Below, piece by piece: positions 24,469-34,060 of a stretch of DNA of 46,154 nt (position 1 is the stretch's first letter; each line of letters begins with the position of its first letter). The DNA comes from Bacteroides sp. OM05-12. GTDB lineage: Bacteria; Bacteroidota; Bacteroidia; Bacteroidales; Bacteroidaceae. The notes beneath the pieces were generated by a model, which was given only the letters and a program-made list of their open reading frames with translations, ran no database searches and was not told the DNA's origin. Position numbers and translations under genes: made by a program. The DNA lies in assembly GCF_003438995.1 (NCBI RefSeq), contig NZ_QSUN01000025.1, positions 1 to 46,154 of the forward strand. The letters run 5' to 3'.

Positions 24469-24541
24469 GGTGCCATAGCTCAGTTGGTAGAGCAAAGGAC
24501 TGAAAATCCTTGTGTCCCCGGTTCGATTCCTGGTGGCACCA
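24469..24541 (+). tRNA. tRNA-Phe (anticodon GAA), copy 2
   Basis: The 73 nt are identical to copy 1, and the 26 nt upstream are identical too (24443-24468 against 5626-5651), so the pair is a local duplication. The 3' flank differs after about seven bases. A second integrase starts 254 bp downstream, so this copy is the likely target of element 2. Confidence 0.97.
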
Positions 24542-24566
24542 CTTAACAAGAGTAGCAAAACACAGC

Positions 24567-24607
24567 AAATCCCTGAAATACAGTGTATTTCGGGGATTTT
24601 CTTTTTA
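24567..24607 (+). terminator. Terminator of tRNA-Phe copy 2
   Basis: AAATCCCTGAAATACA pairs with TGTATTTCGGGGATTT (with wobble) and is followed by TCTTTTT. It is similar in position, but not in sequence, to the copy-1 hairpin. Confidence 0.8.
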
Positions 24608-24794
24608 AGGCCACCCCCCTTAAAAGCGCAAAAAACGGCAGTTTATAGAACATTTCTCTTTGTTCATTCATATGCTTTTTTTTCGGCGCAAAAAAAGCAA
24701 ACGAAATGGCATCTAATGTACTGAACTGCTGTATTTTGCATATCGACAAACTGGTTTCATTTCCTTAATTTTGAAACTTAAAAAATGAGGTGTT

Positions 24795-26021
24795 ATGAAA
24801 CAAGAAATGATGAATGTTTTGGTCTACATTATCAAGACCAGGAAACTGAGAAACGGAGAATGCCCGGTATTACTCCGGGTTACGATTGACGGGGTTTGGA
24901 GCGACATCCGCATCAACCGCAGTGTAAAAGAAGAAATTTGGGATACCAAGTTAGGGATGTGTCGGGGAAAGAGCCGGGAGGCTAACGAACTGAACGAATA
25001 TATCCGAAGCCTGCATACCCGCCTGTATGAAATACATCGGAATATGGTATTACAGGACGAGCTATTCACCCCGGAACTGCTCTTGAAAAAACTCTTTAAT
25101 AGGGAAACGATGAAAACAGTCCTGCAATTCTTCAAAGAACATAACGAGGACTGTCGGTTACGCATCGGTTTGGATTACGCCTATTCCACGGTCAACAGGT
25201 ACGACAACTGTTACAAGTCGCTGCAAGCCGTGATAGAAAAAGAGTGCGGAAAATCCGATATTACATTTTCCGAGTTTACCTCCCAGCTTATCCGCAAATA
25301 CGAACTTTATCTGACGGTTGATAAGGGAATAAGCCTCAATACGCTTGTCCGGTATATGAAAGTGGTTAAGAAAGTCTGCACCTTGGCCATAAGAGCGGGG
25401 TTGCTGAAAAATGACCCGTTTGTAGGGATAAAATTCAGACAGCCTAAAACCCACCCCGTTTTCCTTACCAAAGAGGAACTGGAGATTATCATGCAGAAAG
25501 AGTTTACCTTGCCCCGAATAGCCATCGTCCGGGACGTGTTCGTGTTCTGTTGTTTCACCGGGTTAGCTTTCGTGGACGTAAGCACCTTGAAAAAGGAACA
25601 TATCGTAATGGATAACGAAGGGACTTACTGGATTCGTAAGACCAGGGAGAAAACGGAAAATATGTGCGATATTCCCTTGCTCGATGTTCCTCTGGAGATT
25701 ATTCGCCGGTATGAAAACCATAGAATCTGCAAGTCGAAGGGTATTCTGCTACCGGTCATGTGCAATCAAAAAATGAACTCGTACTTAAAAGAAATAGCCG
25801 ATTTCTGCGGCATTGACAAGGACATAACCACGCACACCGCCCGCCATACGTTCGCCACGACCGTTACGCTGGCCAATGGTGTGGCCCTGACAAACGTAGC
25901 CCGGATGCTCGGCCATTCAAGCACCCGAATGACAGAGCATTACGCGAGGGTACTCAACCAAAACATCTGCTCCGACATGAAGAAGGTTCAAAGCAAAATA
26001 AGTTTGACCGGTACTTATTGA
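24795..26021 (+). CDS. Site-specific tyrosine recombinase (integrase) of element 2
   Basis: 408 residues, the same length and domain plan as the integrase at 5961, with long shared stretches such as NSYLKEIADFCGI and NTLVRYMKVVKKV. Catalytic residues are H347 and R350 in HTARHTF, H in MLGHSS and Y in TEHYARV. The first Arg is again replaced (CCFTGLAFVDV). The gene is GC-richer than its paralog, so the two elements came from different backgrounds. It starts 254 bp after tRNA-Phe copy 2, and a strong hairpin terminator follows. It probably integrates the element at the tRNA 3' end. Confidence 0.95.
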   Translation: MKQEMMNVLVYIIKTRKLRNGECPVLLRVTIDGVWSDIRINRSVKEEIWDTKLGMCRGKSREANELNEYIRSLHTRLYEIHRNMVLQDELFTPELLLKKLFNRETMKTVLQFFKEHNEDCRLRIGLDYAYSTVNRYDNCYKSLQAVIEKECGKSDITFSEFTSQLIRKYELYLTVDKGISLNTLVRYMKVVKKVCTLAIRAGLLKNDPFVGIKFRQPKTHPVFLTKEELEIIMQKEFTLPRIAIVRDVFVFCCFTGLAFVDVSTLKKEHIVMDNEGTYWIRKTREKTENMCDIPLLDVPLEIIRRYENHRICKSKGILLPVMCNQKMNSYLKEIADFCGIDKDITTHTARHTFATTVTLANGVALTNVARMLGHSSTRMTEHYARVLNQNICSDMKKVQSKISLTGTY

Positions 26022-26050
26022 TTCCGGGGGTTACGGGTATCGGAATAATG

Positions 26051-26086
26051 AAAAGGCTATCTGTTGGAGTTCAGATAGCCTTTTTC
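26051..26086 (+). terminator. Terminator after integrase 2
   Basis: AAAGGCTATCTG and CAGATAGCCTTT form a 12-bp stem followed by a T-run. The reverse complement would also serve the convergent HTH gene that ends at 26089. Confidence 0.85.
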
Positions 26087-26088
26087 AT

Positions 26089-26406
26089 TCACTTAAATGC
26101 CTTCCGGTAATTGTCTTTCAGCATTTTCTCTATATCGGATTCCTTATACAAGACCTTGGTCCCTATCTGATAATAGGGTATTTTCCCTTCGCTCCGATAA
26201 TCCTGCAAGGCCCGCCTGCTTATCTTCAACCGTTCGGATAACTCCCGGTCGGTTAAATATCTCTCCCCGTTAAGGGGCGGACGGCCCTTCTTCGAAAGTT
26301 TCTCGATCTGGTCAAGCATCCGGTCTATGGAATCAAAAAAGGCCGCTATTTGAGGGGTTGACCTCGTAAGGAGGGTATTCAGTCCCTCCGCGTTTAATCT
26401 TTCCAT
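26089..26406 (-). CDS. Small helix-turn-helix protein of element 2
   Basis: This 105-residue protein begins with a helical segment (STPQIAAFFDSIDRMLDQIEKLSKKG), then NGERYLTDRELSERLKISRRALQDYRSEGKIPYYQIGTKVLYKESDIEKML, the winged HTH shared by all small regulators here. It corresponds to 8105 and 7253 in element 1. It is convergent with the integrase and 3 bp after the neighbouring HTH gene. The likely role is control of excision or of transfer genes. Confidence 0.86.
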   Translation of the reverse strand: MERLNAEGLNTLLTRSTPQIAAFFDSIDRMLDQIEKLSKKGRPPLNGERYLTDRELSERLKISRRALQDYRSEGKIPYYQIGTKVLYKESDIEKMLKDNYRKAFK

Positions 26407-26409
26407 CGC

Positions 26410-26688
26410 TTAACCTCCTACAACATCCGTTATTAATCTTCTCACATCTTCCGGCTTATAGAATATCTTGCCGTTAATCATCGAATAAGGTATCTTGCGG
26501 GAGTTCCTTAAATACTGCAACTTCCTTTTCCCTATATTCAGTATCATACAAACATCCTGGCTGTCCAGCCATTGTCTCATTTCCTTTTCCTCGCCTTGAT
26601 CGCAAAGCGTATCGACTTTCTTCGTAAACTGCTCGAAGCGGATTAACATCTGCTCAAAAGCATTCTTCTCAATGCTTACTATTTCCAT
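26410..26688 (-). CDS. Small helix-turn-helix protein of element 2 (first of pair)
   Basis: This 92-residue protein starts MEIVSIEKNAFEQML and contains RQWLDSQDVCMILNIGKRKLQYLRNSRKIPYSMINGKIFYKPEDV. It is the counterpart of 8760 in element 1, sharing the MEIV-IEK start and the WLDSQ linker. It is in an operon with the HTH gene at 26089 (3-bp gap). An 885-bp non-coding region lies upstream. Confidence 0.86.
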   Translation of the reverse strand: MEIVSIEKNAFEQMLIRFEQFTKKVDTLCDQGEEKEMRQWLDSQDVCMILNIGKRKLQYLRNSRKIPYSMINGKIFYKPEDVRRLITDVVGG

Positions 26689-27574
26689 ATCATTCTTTTT
26701 TTATTCGTAATTATCACGGGGAGGACAAATATAAAGCATTAATATTCAGCTTGTATCGGTTTAACGGTCGCTGGTCGCTTGTGGCTGCGAGTGGCACAGC
26801 ACTTTTATTGCCGGGCTGTCCCACTTATCTATATTCAGCCGTTATTTGCGACACCACAAAGAGGACTAAATGGTGGCGTAGGGCTTTTTTTCGACTGTTT
26901 CAATCCTAATTTCTTCCCCGTTTTAAGCGGAAACTGTTCGTTGCCTATCAGATTGTTCGATTTCAGGCGCAAATTATTGCTGTATCATGTTTATGCAGCC
27001 TACAAAATAGCATCAAAGTTATTGTGAAGAAATACAGTATCGGAAAAAATAGCACGAGAATGTACTACCACACTTATACGGCAAATCGATCATTAGCCAT
27101 TGCCCTAAATATTGAAATATAAGAGTAACTGAACAAAATAAATATTTTCAAGACCATAACAAAGAAAGTGGAGTACAATATGGAGAAGTTTTCGAAGTTG
27201 GTTTTGAATCGACAGAAATTTTTCATTTACTGAGAGCATGGATGTTTCAAAACAAGCACCAATAAGAGTCATATATCCAAAAGCCTCCATAAGCAAGAAC
27301 AAGAGGCTCAACGTTATTGAGTAGAGAAATATAGCTCCTCTTTCTTTTTAGTGCATCGAATTCCTCAAAACCATACAATTTAATAAGTACAATCACAAAC
27401 TTTACTTGAAGTTTATTCGCTCATTTGAAGATAATCTTATAACTTTGCGACATTAAGTGACTAATGCTAATATCGTTTATATTATAACATGCAACAAATT
27501 ATTACAAACAAAATATTTGCAAAACGAAAATATTATAAACTGATTTAGGATAATACACTCATAAAAAATTAGAT
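26689..27574. other. 885-bp region without a recognisable gene
   Basis: The open frames here (for example 26779-27027 plus and 27105-27311 minus) do not look like known proteins. An inverted repeat GTGGCACAGC (26791) / GCTGTCCCAC (26815) is followed by CGACACCAC/GGTGGCG around 26849-26877 and a run of seven T from 26884. Together this could be a small RNA with its own terminator on the plus strand. TAACTTTG at 27440-27447 matches the -7 box and may serve the defence operon, although no -33 box is correctly spaced. Confidence 0.45.
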
Positions 27575-28837
27575 ATGACGTATTCTTTAAATTTTATAGA
27601 TTTGTTTGCAGGTGCAGGTGGTTTGTCCGAGGGCTTTATTCGGGCAGGGTTTACTCCCATTGCTCATATCGAAATGAATAAATATGCTTGTGACACATTG
27701 CGATCAAGAATGGCTTACCATTACTTGGCGCAACACAATAGACTTGATGAATACATCAAATACCTGAAAGAAAAAAAAGAAGGAGAAAATGGACAAAAGT
27801 TATGGGACACAGTCCCAAAAGAAATAATAAATTCAGTAATTAATAAAGAAATATCTGACGAATCATTACCCGAAATATTTATAAAGGTTGATGAGTTGAA
27901 AGGGAATAAACCAGTGGATTTTATTATTGGTGGTCCTCCTTGTCAAGCATATTCCCTCGTAGGACGTGCTCGTGACCCTGAAAGCATGAAAAAAGATCCA
28001 CGCAACTTTTTATATAAATACTATTTACAGTTTTTAAAACGATATGAACCTAAAATGTTCGTCTTTGAGAATGTTCCGGGAATTTTGTCTGCAAAAAATG
28101 GAATTCATTTAGAAAACATAAAAAAGGGAATAGATAAGGCAGGTTATGAAATCGAATTAAAAAAGTTGAAAGCTTCTGATTATGGAGTCCTTCAAAATCG
28201 TGAAAGAGTGATTATTGTGGGCTGGAAAAAGGAACTTAACTTAAAATATCCAGAGTTAAAGAAAGAAGAAAATCCATATAAAATTTTGTCAGATTTATTT
28301 TCTGATTTACCGGAAAGACAGCAAGGTGAAGGTAGCTTAACAGGGATTGTTCATTACGAAGCACCAGCAACAAAGTATTTAGAACAATCAAAAATTCGTA
28401 ATGACTTAGATTTTACCACGCAACATATTGCCAGACCTCACAATCCTATTGATTTAGAAATCTACAGACGGGCAATAATATTGTGGCTGGAAAAAAAAGT
28501 ACGGCTTAATTATGCAAACTTGCCGCCTGAATTACAAAAACACAATAATAAGCAATCATTCCTTAACCGCTTTCAGGTAGTTAACCACGATGGTTATAGC
28601 CATACTGTTGTTGCCCACATTGCAATGGATGGACATTATTATATTTATCCATCATTAAAACAAATTCGTTCAATTACCATTCGTGAAGCAGCACGGATAC
28701 AATCCTTCCCCGATGATTACTATTTCGAGGGTAGTCGCTCAGCAGCCTTCAAACAAATAGGGAATGCAGTACCTGTGGTTTTAGCTGAAAAAATCGCTAA
28801 TAAAATCAAAGAACAATTTACCTATGGATTACAATAA
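27575..28837 (+). CDS. DNA (cytosine-5) methyltransferase of an Mza-like defence operon
   Basis: This 420-residue enzyme has the ordered C5-methyltransferase motifs: I FIDLFAGAGGLSEGF (residues 7-21), IV GGPPCQAYS with catalytic C123, VI FENVPGIL, VIII LQNRERVIIVGW, and X QIGNAVPVVLAEKIA. It methylates cytosine in DNA using SAM; the target sequence cannot be read. It is first of five overlapping genes (14-bp overlap with the ATPase gene). In this setting it probably marks self DNA or forms part of the sensing complex. The gene is AT-rich compared with the tra region of the same element. Confidence 0.94.
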   Translation: MTYSLNFIDLFAGAGGLSEGFIRAGFTPIAHIEMNKYACDTLRSRMAYHYLAQHNRLDEYIKYLKEKKEGENGQKLWDTVPKEIINSVINKEISDESLPEIFIKVDELKGNKPVDFIIGGPPCQAYSLVGRARDPESMKKDPRNFLYKYYLQFLKRYEPKMFVFENVPGILSAKNGIHLENIKKGIDKAGYEIELKKLKASDYGVLQNRERVIIVGWKKELNLKYPELKKEENPYKILSDLFSDLPERQQGEGSLTGIVHYEAPATKYLEQSKIRNDLDFTTQHIARPHNPIDLEIYRRAIILWLEKKVRLNYANLPPELQKHNNKQSFLNRFQVVNHDGYSHTVVAHIAMDGHYYIYPSLKQIRSITIREAARIQSFPDDYYFEGSRSAAFKQIGNAVPVVLAEKIANKIKEQFTYGLQ

Positions 28838-30296
28838 GATAGAAACTACTGCTGCAGAGCCGTGTGCTTCCTCGATGATACTCACATTTCGGGCAATCGG
28901 TTATAATTTGGAAACAGCGGTTGCCGATATTATAGATAATTCTATTTCTGCAAACGCAAAAAATATATGGTTTAATTCTGAATGGCAGGGCGGTAACTCC
29001 ATCATTACAATATTAGATGACGGAGATGGAATGAATAATGAGGAACTTATACAAGCGATGAAACCAGGTGCAAAAAATCCAATGGAAGAGCGATCCGAAA
29101 AAGATTTGGGGCGCTTTGGTTTGGGTTTGAAAACGGCCTCATTCTCACAGTGTCAAAAATTGATTGTGGTCAGCAAAAAAGTTGGCTTTGCTCCAATCTA
29201 CTGGATTTGGGATTTGAATTATGTAAACAAGACCAATAAATGGGAACTCATTCGTCATCCTATTCCTGATGTTTTCTTACACGCACTTGACAAACATGAA
29301 TCGGGAACGCTTGTAATATGGACTGATTTAGATCGTATTATTCCACCAGATACTCCAAGTTCCAATGAATTTGCAAAGGATAAATTTTTACTCCAAATGG
29401 ATAAAGTAAAACAACATATTGCAATGACTTTTCATAGATTTATCGAAGAGAAAAATGTAAGATTTTTTTGTTGGGAACATGAAATTAAACCTTGGAATCC
29501 TTTTTTACTAACAGAAACAGCCACACAGCCATTTCCAGAAGAATACATCGGTTCAGCTATGATGAAAGGATATGTTTTGCCACACAAATGCCACCTTACG
29601 GAAAATATTTATAAAATGGCAGAAGGTGTAAATGGTTGGACTAATCAGCAAGGTTTTTACATATATCGTGGCAAACGTTTAATGTTGGCAGGTGACTGGT
29701 TGGGACTTTTTCGAAAAGAAGAACATTACAAATTAGTACGCATACAGATTGATTTGCCTAATAAATTAGATACTGACTGGCAAATTGACATAAAAAAATC
29801 AACAGCTCGCCCACCGCTTGTTTCTCGGGAACAAATTAAAAAATACGCTCTTGCAGTTCGCAATCGTGGCGTAGAAGTTTTTCGACACAGAGGCAAAATC
29901 TTGACAACTCGAAAGCAGCAGGAATTTCAACCACTATGGCTTGAAAAGAAACAAGGAAAAAGATATTCATTCATTATTAATCGTAACCATTTAATGATTA
30001 CTGAGCTTAAACGGTTAGCAGAAACCGAACCAAGCAAAGCTATAGAATATCTCCTCCGTTTTGTAGAAGAAACCATACCAACAAAATCCGTTTTTATTCG
30101 TGAATCAGAACAAGGTGAAACTGCAGAACCTTTTGAAGAAACTAATTTAGAGATTGTGAAAACAATGCTTAGGCAAATTTACAACACTCAAATCTTAGCA
30201 GGTAAAACTATTGAACAAGTAAAATTACTACTTGCCAATATGGAACCATTTAATAATTTCCCCGAACTAATAGAAATAATTGATACTTATGATTAA
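28824..30296 (+). CDS. MutL/MORC-like GHKL ATPase of the Mza-like operon
   Basis: This 490-residue protein has the Bergerat ATP-binding fold. The N box is ETAVADIIDNSISANA (D38, N39), the G1 box is ILDDGDGM (65-70), and the G2 box is LGRFGLGLKTAS (95-106). The remainder (about 200-490) has the transducer-like domain (KLDTDWQIDIKKSTARPP). MutL/MORC homologs of this kind were described in restriction-modification-type operons with a methyltransferase and a Z1 protein. It overlaps the methyltransferase gene by 14 bp and the Z1 gene by 8 bp, so the operon is translationally coupled. It probably acts as an ATP-driven DNA clamp. Confidence 0.92.
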   Translation: MDYNKIETTAAEPCASSMILTFRAIGYNLETAVADIIDNSISANAKNIWFNSEWQGGNSIITILDDGDGMNNEELIQAMKPGAKNPMEERSEKDLGRFGLGLKTASFSQCQKLIVVSKKVGFAPIYWIWDLNYVNKTNKWELIRHPIPDVFLHALDKHESGTLVIWTDLDRIIPPDTPSSNEFAKDKFLLQMDKVKQHIAMTFHRFIEEKNVRFFCWEHEIKPWNPFLLTETATQPFPEEYIGSAMMKGYVLPHKCHLTENIYKMAEGVNGWTNQQGFYIYRGKRLMLAGDWLGLFRKEEHYKLVRIQIDLPNKLDTDWQIDIKKSTARPPLVSREQIKKYALAVRNRGVEVFRHRGKILTTRKQQEFQPLWLEKKQGKRYSFIINRNHLMITELKRLAETEPSKAIEYLLRFVEETIPTKSVFIRESEQGETAEPFEETNLEIVKTMLRQIYNTQILAGKTIEQVKLLLANMEPFNNFPELIEIIDTYD

Positions 30297-33069
30297 TAAG
30301 GCACTAAATATTTGCAGAGCTATAATAGGTGAAAAGTTAAGCGTAACCGACAGTGAAATAAACAATGCTATTGAGCAATGTTTATTAATACCATTATTTT
30401 CTTCTATAGACAAAAAGCAGCTTCATATCGAATTGCTGCGTTTATACAATGTCAGGCAGGAGGAATACAAAATACTTTTTGACAATGAGAGGAATACTCC
30501 TTGGCTAATGGAGTTTAAGGCAAACCATCAGAAAAGCGATTGGAAATTCTGGAACAGATACACGACCTATTTGCAAAACACAAAAAATTTTGCTCCGAAA
30601 GTAATTAATGAAATAGACCGTCTTACAGATGATATTTTGGATAAGCTTTATAACCCCACAATTCGTGACGTAAAAGGTATTGACAAAAAAGGTCTAGTCG
30701 TCGGACAGGTACAGTCTGGTAAAACAGCTAATTACACAGGGTTGATTTGCAAAGCAGCCGATGCTGGTTTTAATCTGATTATTGTTTTGGCAGGATTACA
30801 TAATAATTTACGTAGCCAGACGCAACACCGGTTGGATGAGGACTTTTTAGGTTTCGACACGAAACATGACAGAGCGTGGCGACAAGATGAAAGTAATAGA
30901 ATTGGAGTTGGAATTTTGGATAGAAACAACACTGCAATTTCAATTACGACAATAGATTCTGATTTTAAAAAATCATTAACAGATAGTGCAGGCGGAGTTA
31001 GTTTTGATGTCTCAAACCCTATCCTGCTAGTCGTTAAGAAAAATTCAACTGTACTAAAACGTCTTAATACATGGTTGCTTTCACAAGCAGAAGATATTAA
31101 CGGAGAAAAGAAAATTACAAGTAAATCTTTGCTAATAATCGATGATGAAGCAGATAACGCCTCAATTAATACAAAAAAAGCAGATGAAACTCCAACTGCA
31201 ATAAATAGCTGGATACGAAAAATAGCAGGGCACTTCTACCGTTTCGGTTATGTTGGTTACACGGCTACGCCATTTGCCAATATCTTTATTCCTCTTGATA
31301 AAGACGATTTATTTCCACGTGATTTTATCATAAACTTGCCAGCACCAAGCAATTATATTGGTGCTGAAAAAATTTTTGGTACTTCTTTGGAAGTAGACAA
31401 CACAAACGATGATTTGTTGCCTATTGTTCGCAAAATAGATGATTATCGGGATTTTTTCCCTGACAGTCACAAAAGAGACGATGTACCTCCTACTTCATTA
31501 CCAGAGTCACTGCAGACAGCGATTAAATGTTTCATTGTTACTTGCGCTATCCGCATTGTACGTGGCCAAGAAAACAAACACAATTCAATGTTGATACATA
31601 TTTCGCGTTATTTAATTTGGCAGAACCTATTAAAAGAAGTAATAGAGAATCAATTTCTTTTCTACAAACGAGGTATTGAACAGAATGATCAGAGCATCAT
31701 GGAACAGTTTCGGGCTATTTTTGAAGTTGACTCTGACAGTTACACTTCATACTGTACTACAACGCAAAACATCTTAAACTCTTCATTTAAAGACATTGAC
31801 AATAAAATAGAAGTACACAAATGGGAAGAAATTAAACCTTGCTTGTATAAAGCCGTTCAAAAAATCAAAGTTATGTCAATCAATGGAAAATCCACTGACG
31901 CTTTAGAGTATTACGAAAACGAAAAAACAGGAATTTCAGTCATTGCTATTGGTGGCGACAAACTTTCACGAGGCTTAACTTTGGAAGGGCTGTCAGTTAG
32001 TTACTTTTTGCGTGCTTCAAGAATGTACGATACACTTATGCAAATGGGACGTTGGTTTGGCTATCGCCCTGGCTATGTGGATTTATGCCGTTTGTTCACA
32101 AGCAGTGAACTTAATGAGTGGTTTAGACACATTACAATGGCAAGCGAGGATTTACGAGAAGAATTTGACGCAATGTGGAATGCTAAAGCTACACCCGAAA
32201 AATATGCATTAAAAGTACGTACTCATCCTGGTCAACTCCAAATTACGGCTATTACAAAAATGCGTAATGTGGACAAAATACAAGTATCATGGTCTGGCCG
32301 CTTAGTTGAAACTTACCAATTATTAACTAGTAAAGAGATTATCCGTAAGAATTTAGATGTGACTAGAAGCTTTCTTTCCAAATTAGGAAATCCAGTGACT
32401 AAAGGTAGTAACGATTATCTCTGGTCTAATGTTTTACCTACAGATGTTCTAAAATTCTTTTCAGAATTTACTGTTGCACCGCAGCTAACAAAAGTTGATT
32501 TAACATTAATAAGTAACTTTATTCGCAAGCTTAATCAAGCGGGCGAACTGGATTCATGGCGCGTTGCTCTGATGAATAAGGCCAATGCCAGAACAAAATT
32601 TACATTATCAAGTCAGATTAGTTCGGGCTGTTTTATCCGAAACACTGCTGGTGACACCGATACTTACATAATCAAGAAAAATCATATAGTTGGAAATCCA
32701 ACAGATGAATTCATAGATTTGGACAGCACAGAACTAGACAAAGCGTTACAAATATCAAAACAAGATAAGGATTGGAAAAAAACATATCCCAAGCCCAAAC
32801 TTGTTCGTGAATCATTTCGAAGTGTAAATAATCCATTACTAATTATTTATCCACTTGATCCTTTGGGTGCAAATTCTAAAGAAGAAAATGGTAACCCGAT
32901 AATTTTTCAAGCGGATGATGATCCAATAATTGGTTTTGCAATTGTATTTCCAAAAAGTAATACAGAGCACACTGTAGAATTTGCAATAAACACTGCTTTA
33001 GCAAACGAATACTACCAAGCGGAAATTGATTTTGACGATAACAATGATAATTTGGAAGATAATGAATAA
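30289..33069 (+). CDS. Z1-domain ATPase of the Mza-like operon
   Basis: 926 residues from ATG 30289 (a TTG three codons earlier is less likely). The P-loop is LVVGQVQSGKTANYTGL (GKT near 145-147), the Walker B is LLIIDDEADNAS (D285 onward), and a later helicase-like motif reads ISVIAIGGDKLSRGLTLEGLSVSYFLRASRMYDTLMQMGRWFGYR. This is the Z1 family, a superfamily-2-like ATPase coupled to MutL-type proteins in defence operons. It is the motor or translocase candidate. It overlaps both neighbours by 8 bp. Confidence 0.92.
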   Translation: MINKALNICRAIIGEKLSVTDSEINNAIEQCLLIPLFSSIDKKQLHIELLRLYNVRQEEYKILFDNERNTPWLMEFKANHQKSDWKFWNRYTTYLQNTKNFAPKVINEIDRLTDDILDKLYNPTIRDVKGIDKKGLVVGQVQSGKTANYTGLICKAADAGFNLIIVLAGLHNNLRSQTQHRLDEDFLGFDTKHDRAWRQDESNRIGVGILDRNNTAISITTIDSDFKKSLTDSAGGVSFDVSNPILLVVKKNSTVLKRLNTWLLSQAEDINGEKKITSKSLLIIDDEADNASINTKKADETPTAINSWIRKIAGHFYRFGYVGYTATPFANIFIPLDKDDLFPRDFIINLPAPSNYIGAEKIFGTSLEVDNTNDDLLPIVRKIDDYRDFFPDSHKRDDVPPTSLPESLQTAIKCFIVTCAIRIVRGQENKHNSMLIHISRYLIWQNLLKEVIENQFLFYKRGIEQNDQSIMEQFRAIFEVDSDSYTSYCTTTQNILNSSFKDIDNKIEVHKWEEIKPCLYKAVQKIKVMSINGKSTDALEYYENEKTGISVIAIGGDKLSRGLTLEGLSVSYFLRASRMYDTLMQMGRWFGYRPGYVDLCRLFTSSELNEWFRHITMASEDLREEFDAMWNAKATPEKYALKVRTHPGQLQITAITKMRNVDKIQVSWSGRLVETYQLLTSKEIIRKNLDVTRSFLSKLGNPVTKGSNDYLWSNVLPTDVLKFFSEFTVAPQLTKVDLTLISNFIRKLNQAGELDSWRVALMNKANARTKFTLSSQISSGCFIRNTAGDTDTYIIKKNHIVGNPTDEFIDLDSTELDKALQISKQDKDWKKTYPKPKLVRESFRSVNNPLLIIYPLDPLGANSKEENGNPIIFQADDDPIIGFAIVFPKSNTEHTVEFAINTALANEYYQAEIDFDDNNDNLEDNE

Positions 33070-34060
33070 TAACATACTAGAAATATGGTCAAGTATTGAA
33101 CAGTCGAGCGAAGTAGGATTATTAAAACGCCTATATACAAATGATTCAGAATTGTATATTTATGCTATTTTCCAAAATCCTGAGAAATATTGTGGAATTG
33201 CTTTGTCTTTCGATAAAAGCATTCATATTGATGTTTCCCCATTCTCAAACTTGCGGGACTTACAGGTTACAGTAAATAATGATAGTTCATTTTCTAACAA
33301 TAACTTGCTTGTTATAAAGCTCATGCACTATCAAAGTCGTGATATTTTCGCTGTGATGTGTGAAGATATAGTACAGCATATTTTATCTTTGCATTCAGAA
33401 AAACAAATTGTAGAAACAATTATTAACCAACTTGAAAAATGGCAAGCACTCTTTGATAAGCTGAAAGGAGAAGGTTTAACACTACCAGAGCAACTAGGAC
33501 TTTATGGTGAATTACATTTCCTACAAAAGCTTATTGCCAAGCAAGACTTTATCTCTGCCCTTAATTCGTGGGTAGGAATAGATAAGGAAGTACGCGATTT
33601 TCAGTATAACGATTGGGCTGTCGAAATAAAAACTACCGCAAGTAACAACCATCAAAAGGTAAGTATCAGTAGTGAAAGACAATTAGATGAAACTTTGCTG
33701 GAAAACTTGTTTTTATTTCATTTATCGGTCGAAGTAGCAAAAAAGAATGGTGAAAATTTAAATACTAAAGTAAATACAATCAGAGAAACATTACAAAGCA
33801 ATATTTCTGCTCTAAATATCTTCAATAATAAACTTCTAGAAGCAGGTTATTTTGAAAGACACAAACATTTATATGAAGAAAAATGCTGTCAAATACGTAC
33901 AGAAAACTATTATAGAATATACGGCGATTTCCCACGCATTAAAGAAAAAGAAATCCGTAATGGCGTAGGTGATATTAAATACTCTATTATACTCTCACAA
34001 TGCAGCAAGTATTCGATTCCTGAACATATAGTATTTGAAAAAATGACATTTCATGAGTGA
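33062..34060 (+). CDS. PD-(D/E)XK-type protein (DUF4420) of the Mza-like operon
   Basis: 332 residues from ATG 33062, which overlaps the Z1 stop by 8 bp (an earlier in-frame start adds residues with no support). The segment LTLPEQLGLYGELHFLQKLI is followed by the nuclease core DFQYNDWAVEIKTTAS (D184, E188, K190), the PD-(D/E)XK pattern. It is predicted to be the DNA-cleaving subunit. This family was earlier called DUF4420, and it is one of the members of the Mza architecture. It overlaps the AIPR gene by 8 bp. Confidence 0.85.
   Translation: MNNNILEIWSSIEQSSEVGLLKRLYTNDSELYIYAIFQNPEKYCGIALSFDKSIHIDVSPFSNLRDLQVTVNNDSSFSNNNLLVIKLMHYQSRDIFAVMCEDIVQHILSLHSEKQIVETIINQLEKWQALFDKLKGEGLTLPEQLGLYGELHFLQKLIAKQDFISALNSWVGIDKEVRDFQYNDWAVEIKTTASNNHQKVSISSERQLDETLLENLFLFHLSVEVAKKNGENLNTKVNTIRETLQSNISALNIFNNKLLEAGYFERHKHLYEEKCCQIRTENYYRIYGDFPRIKEKEIRNGVGDIKYSIILSQCSKYSIPEHIVFEKMTFHE

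Noticed and set aside
26779..27027. 82-residue forward ORF
   Set aside because: Composition is unusual, it overlaps inverted repeats and a T-run, and no domain is recognisable.
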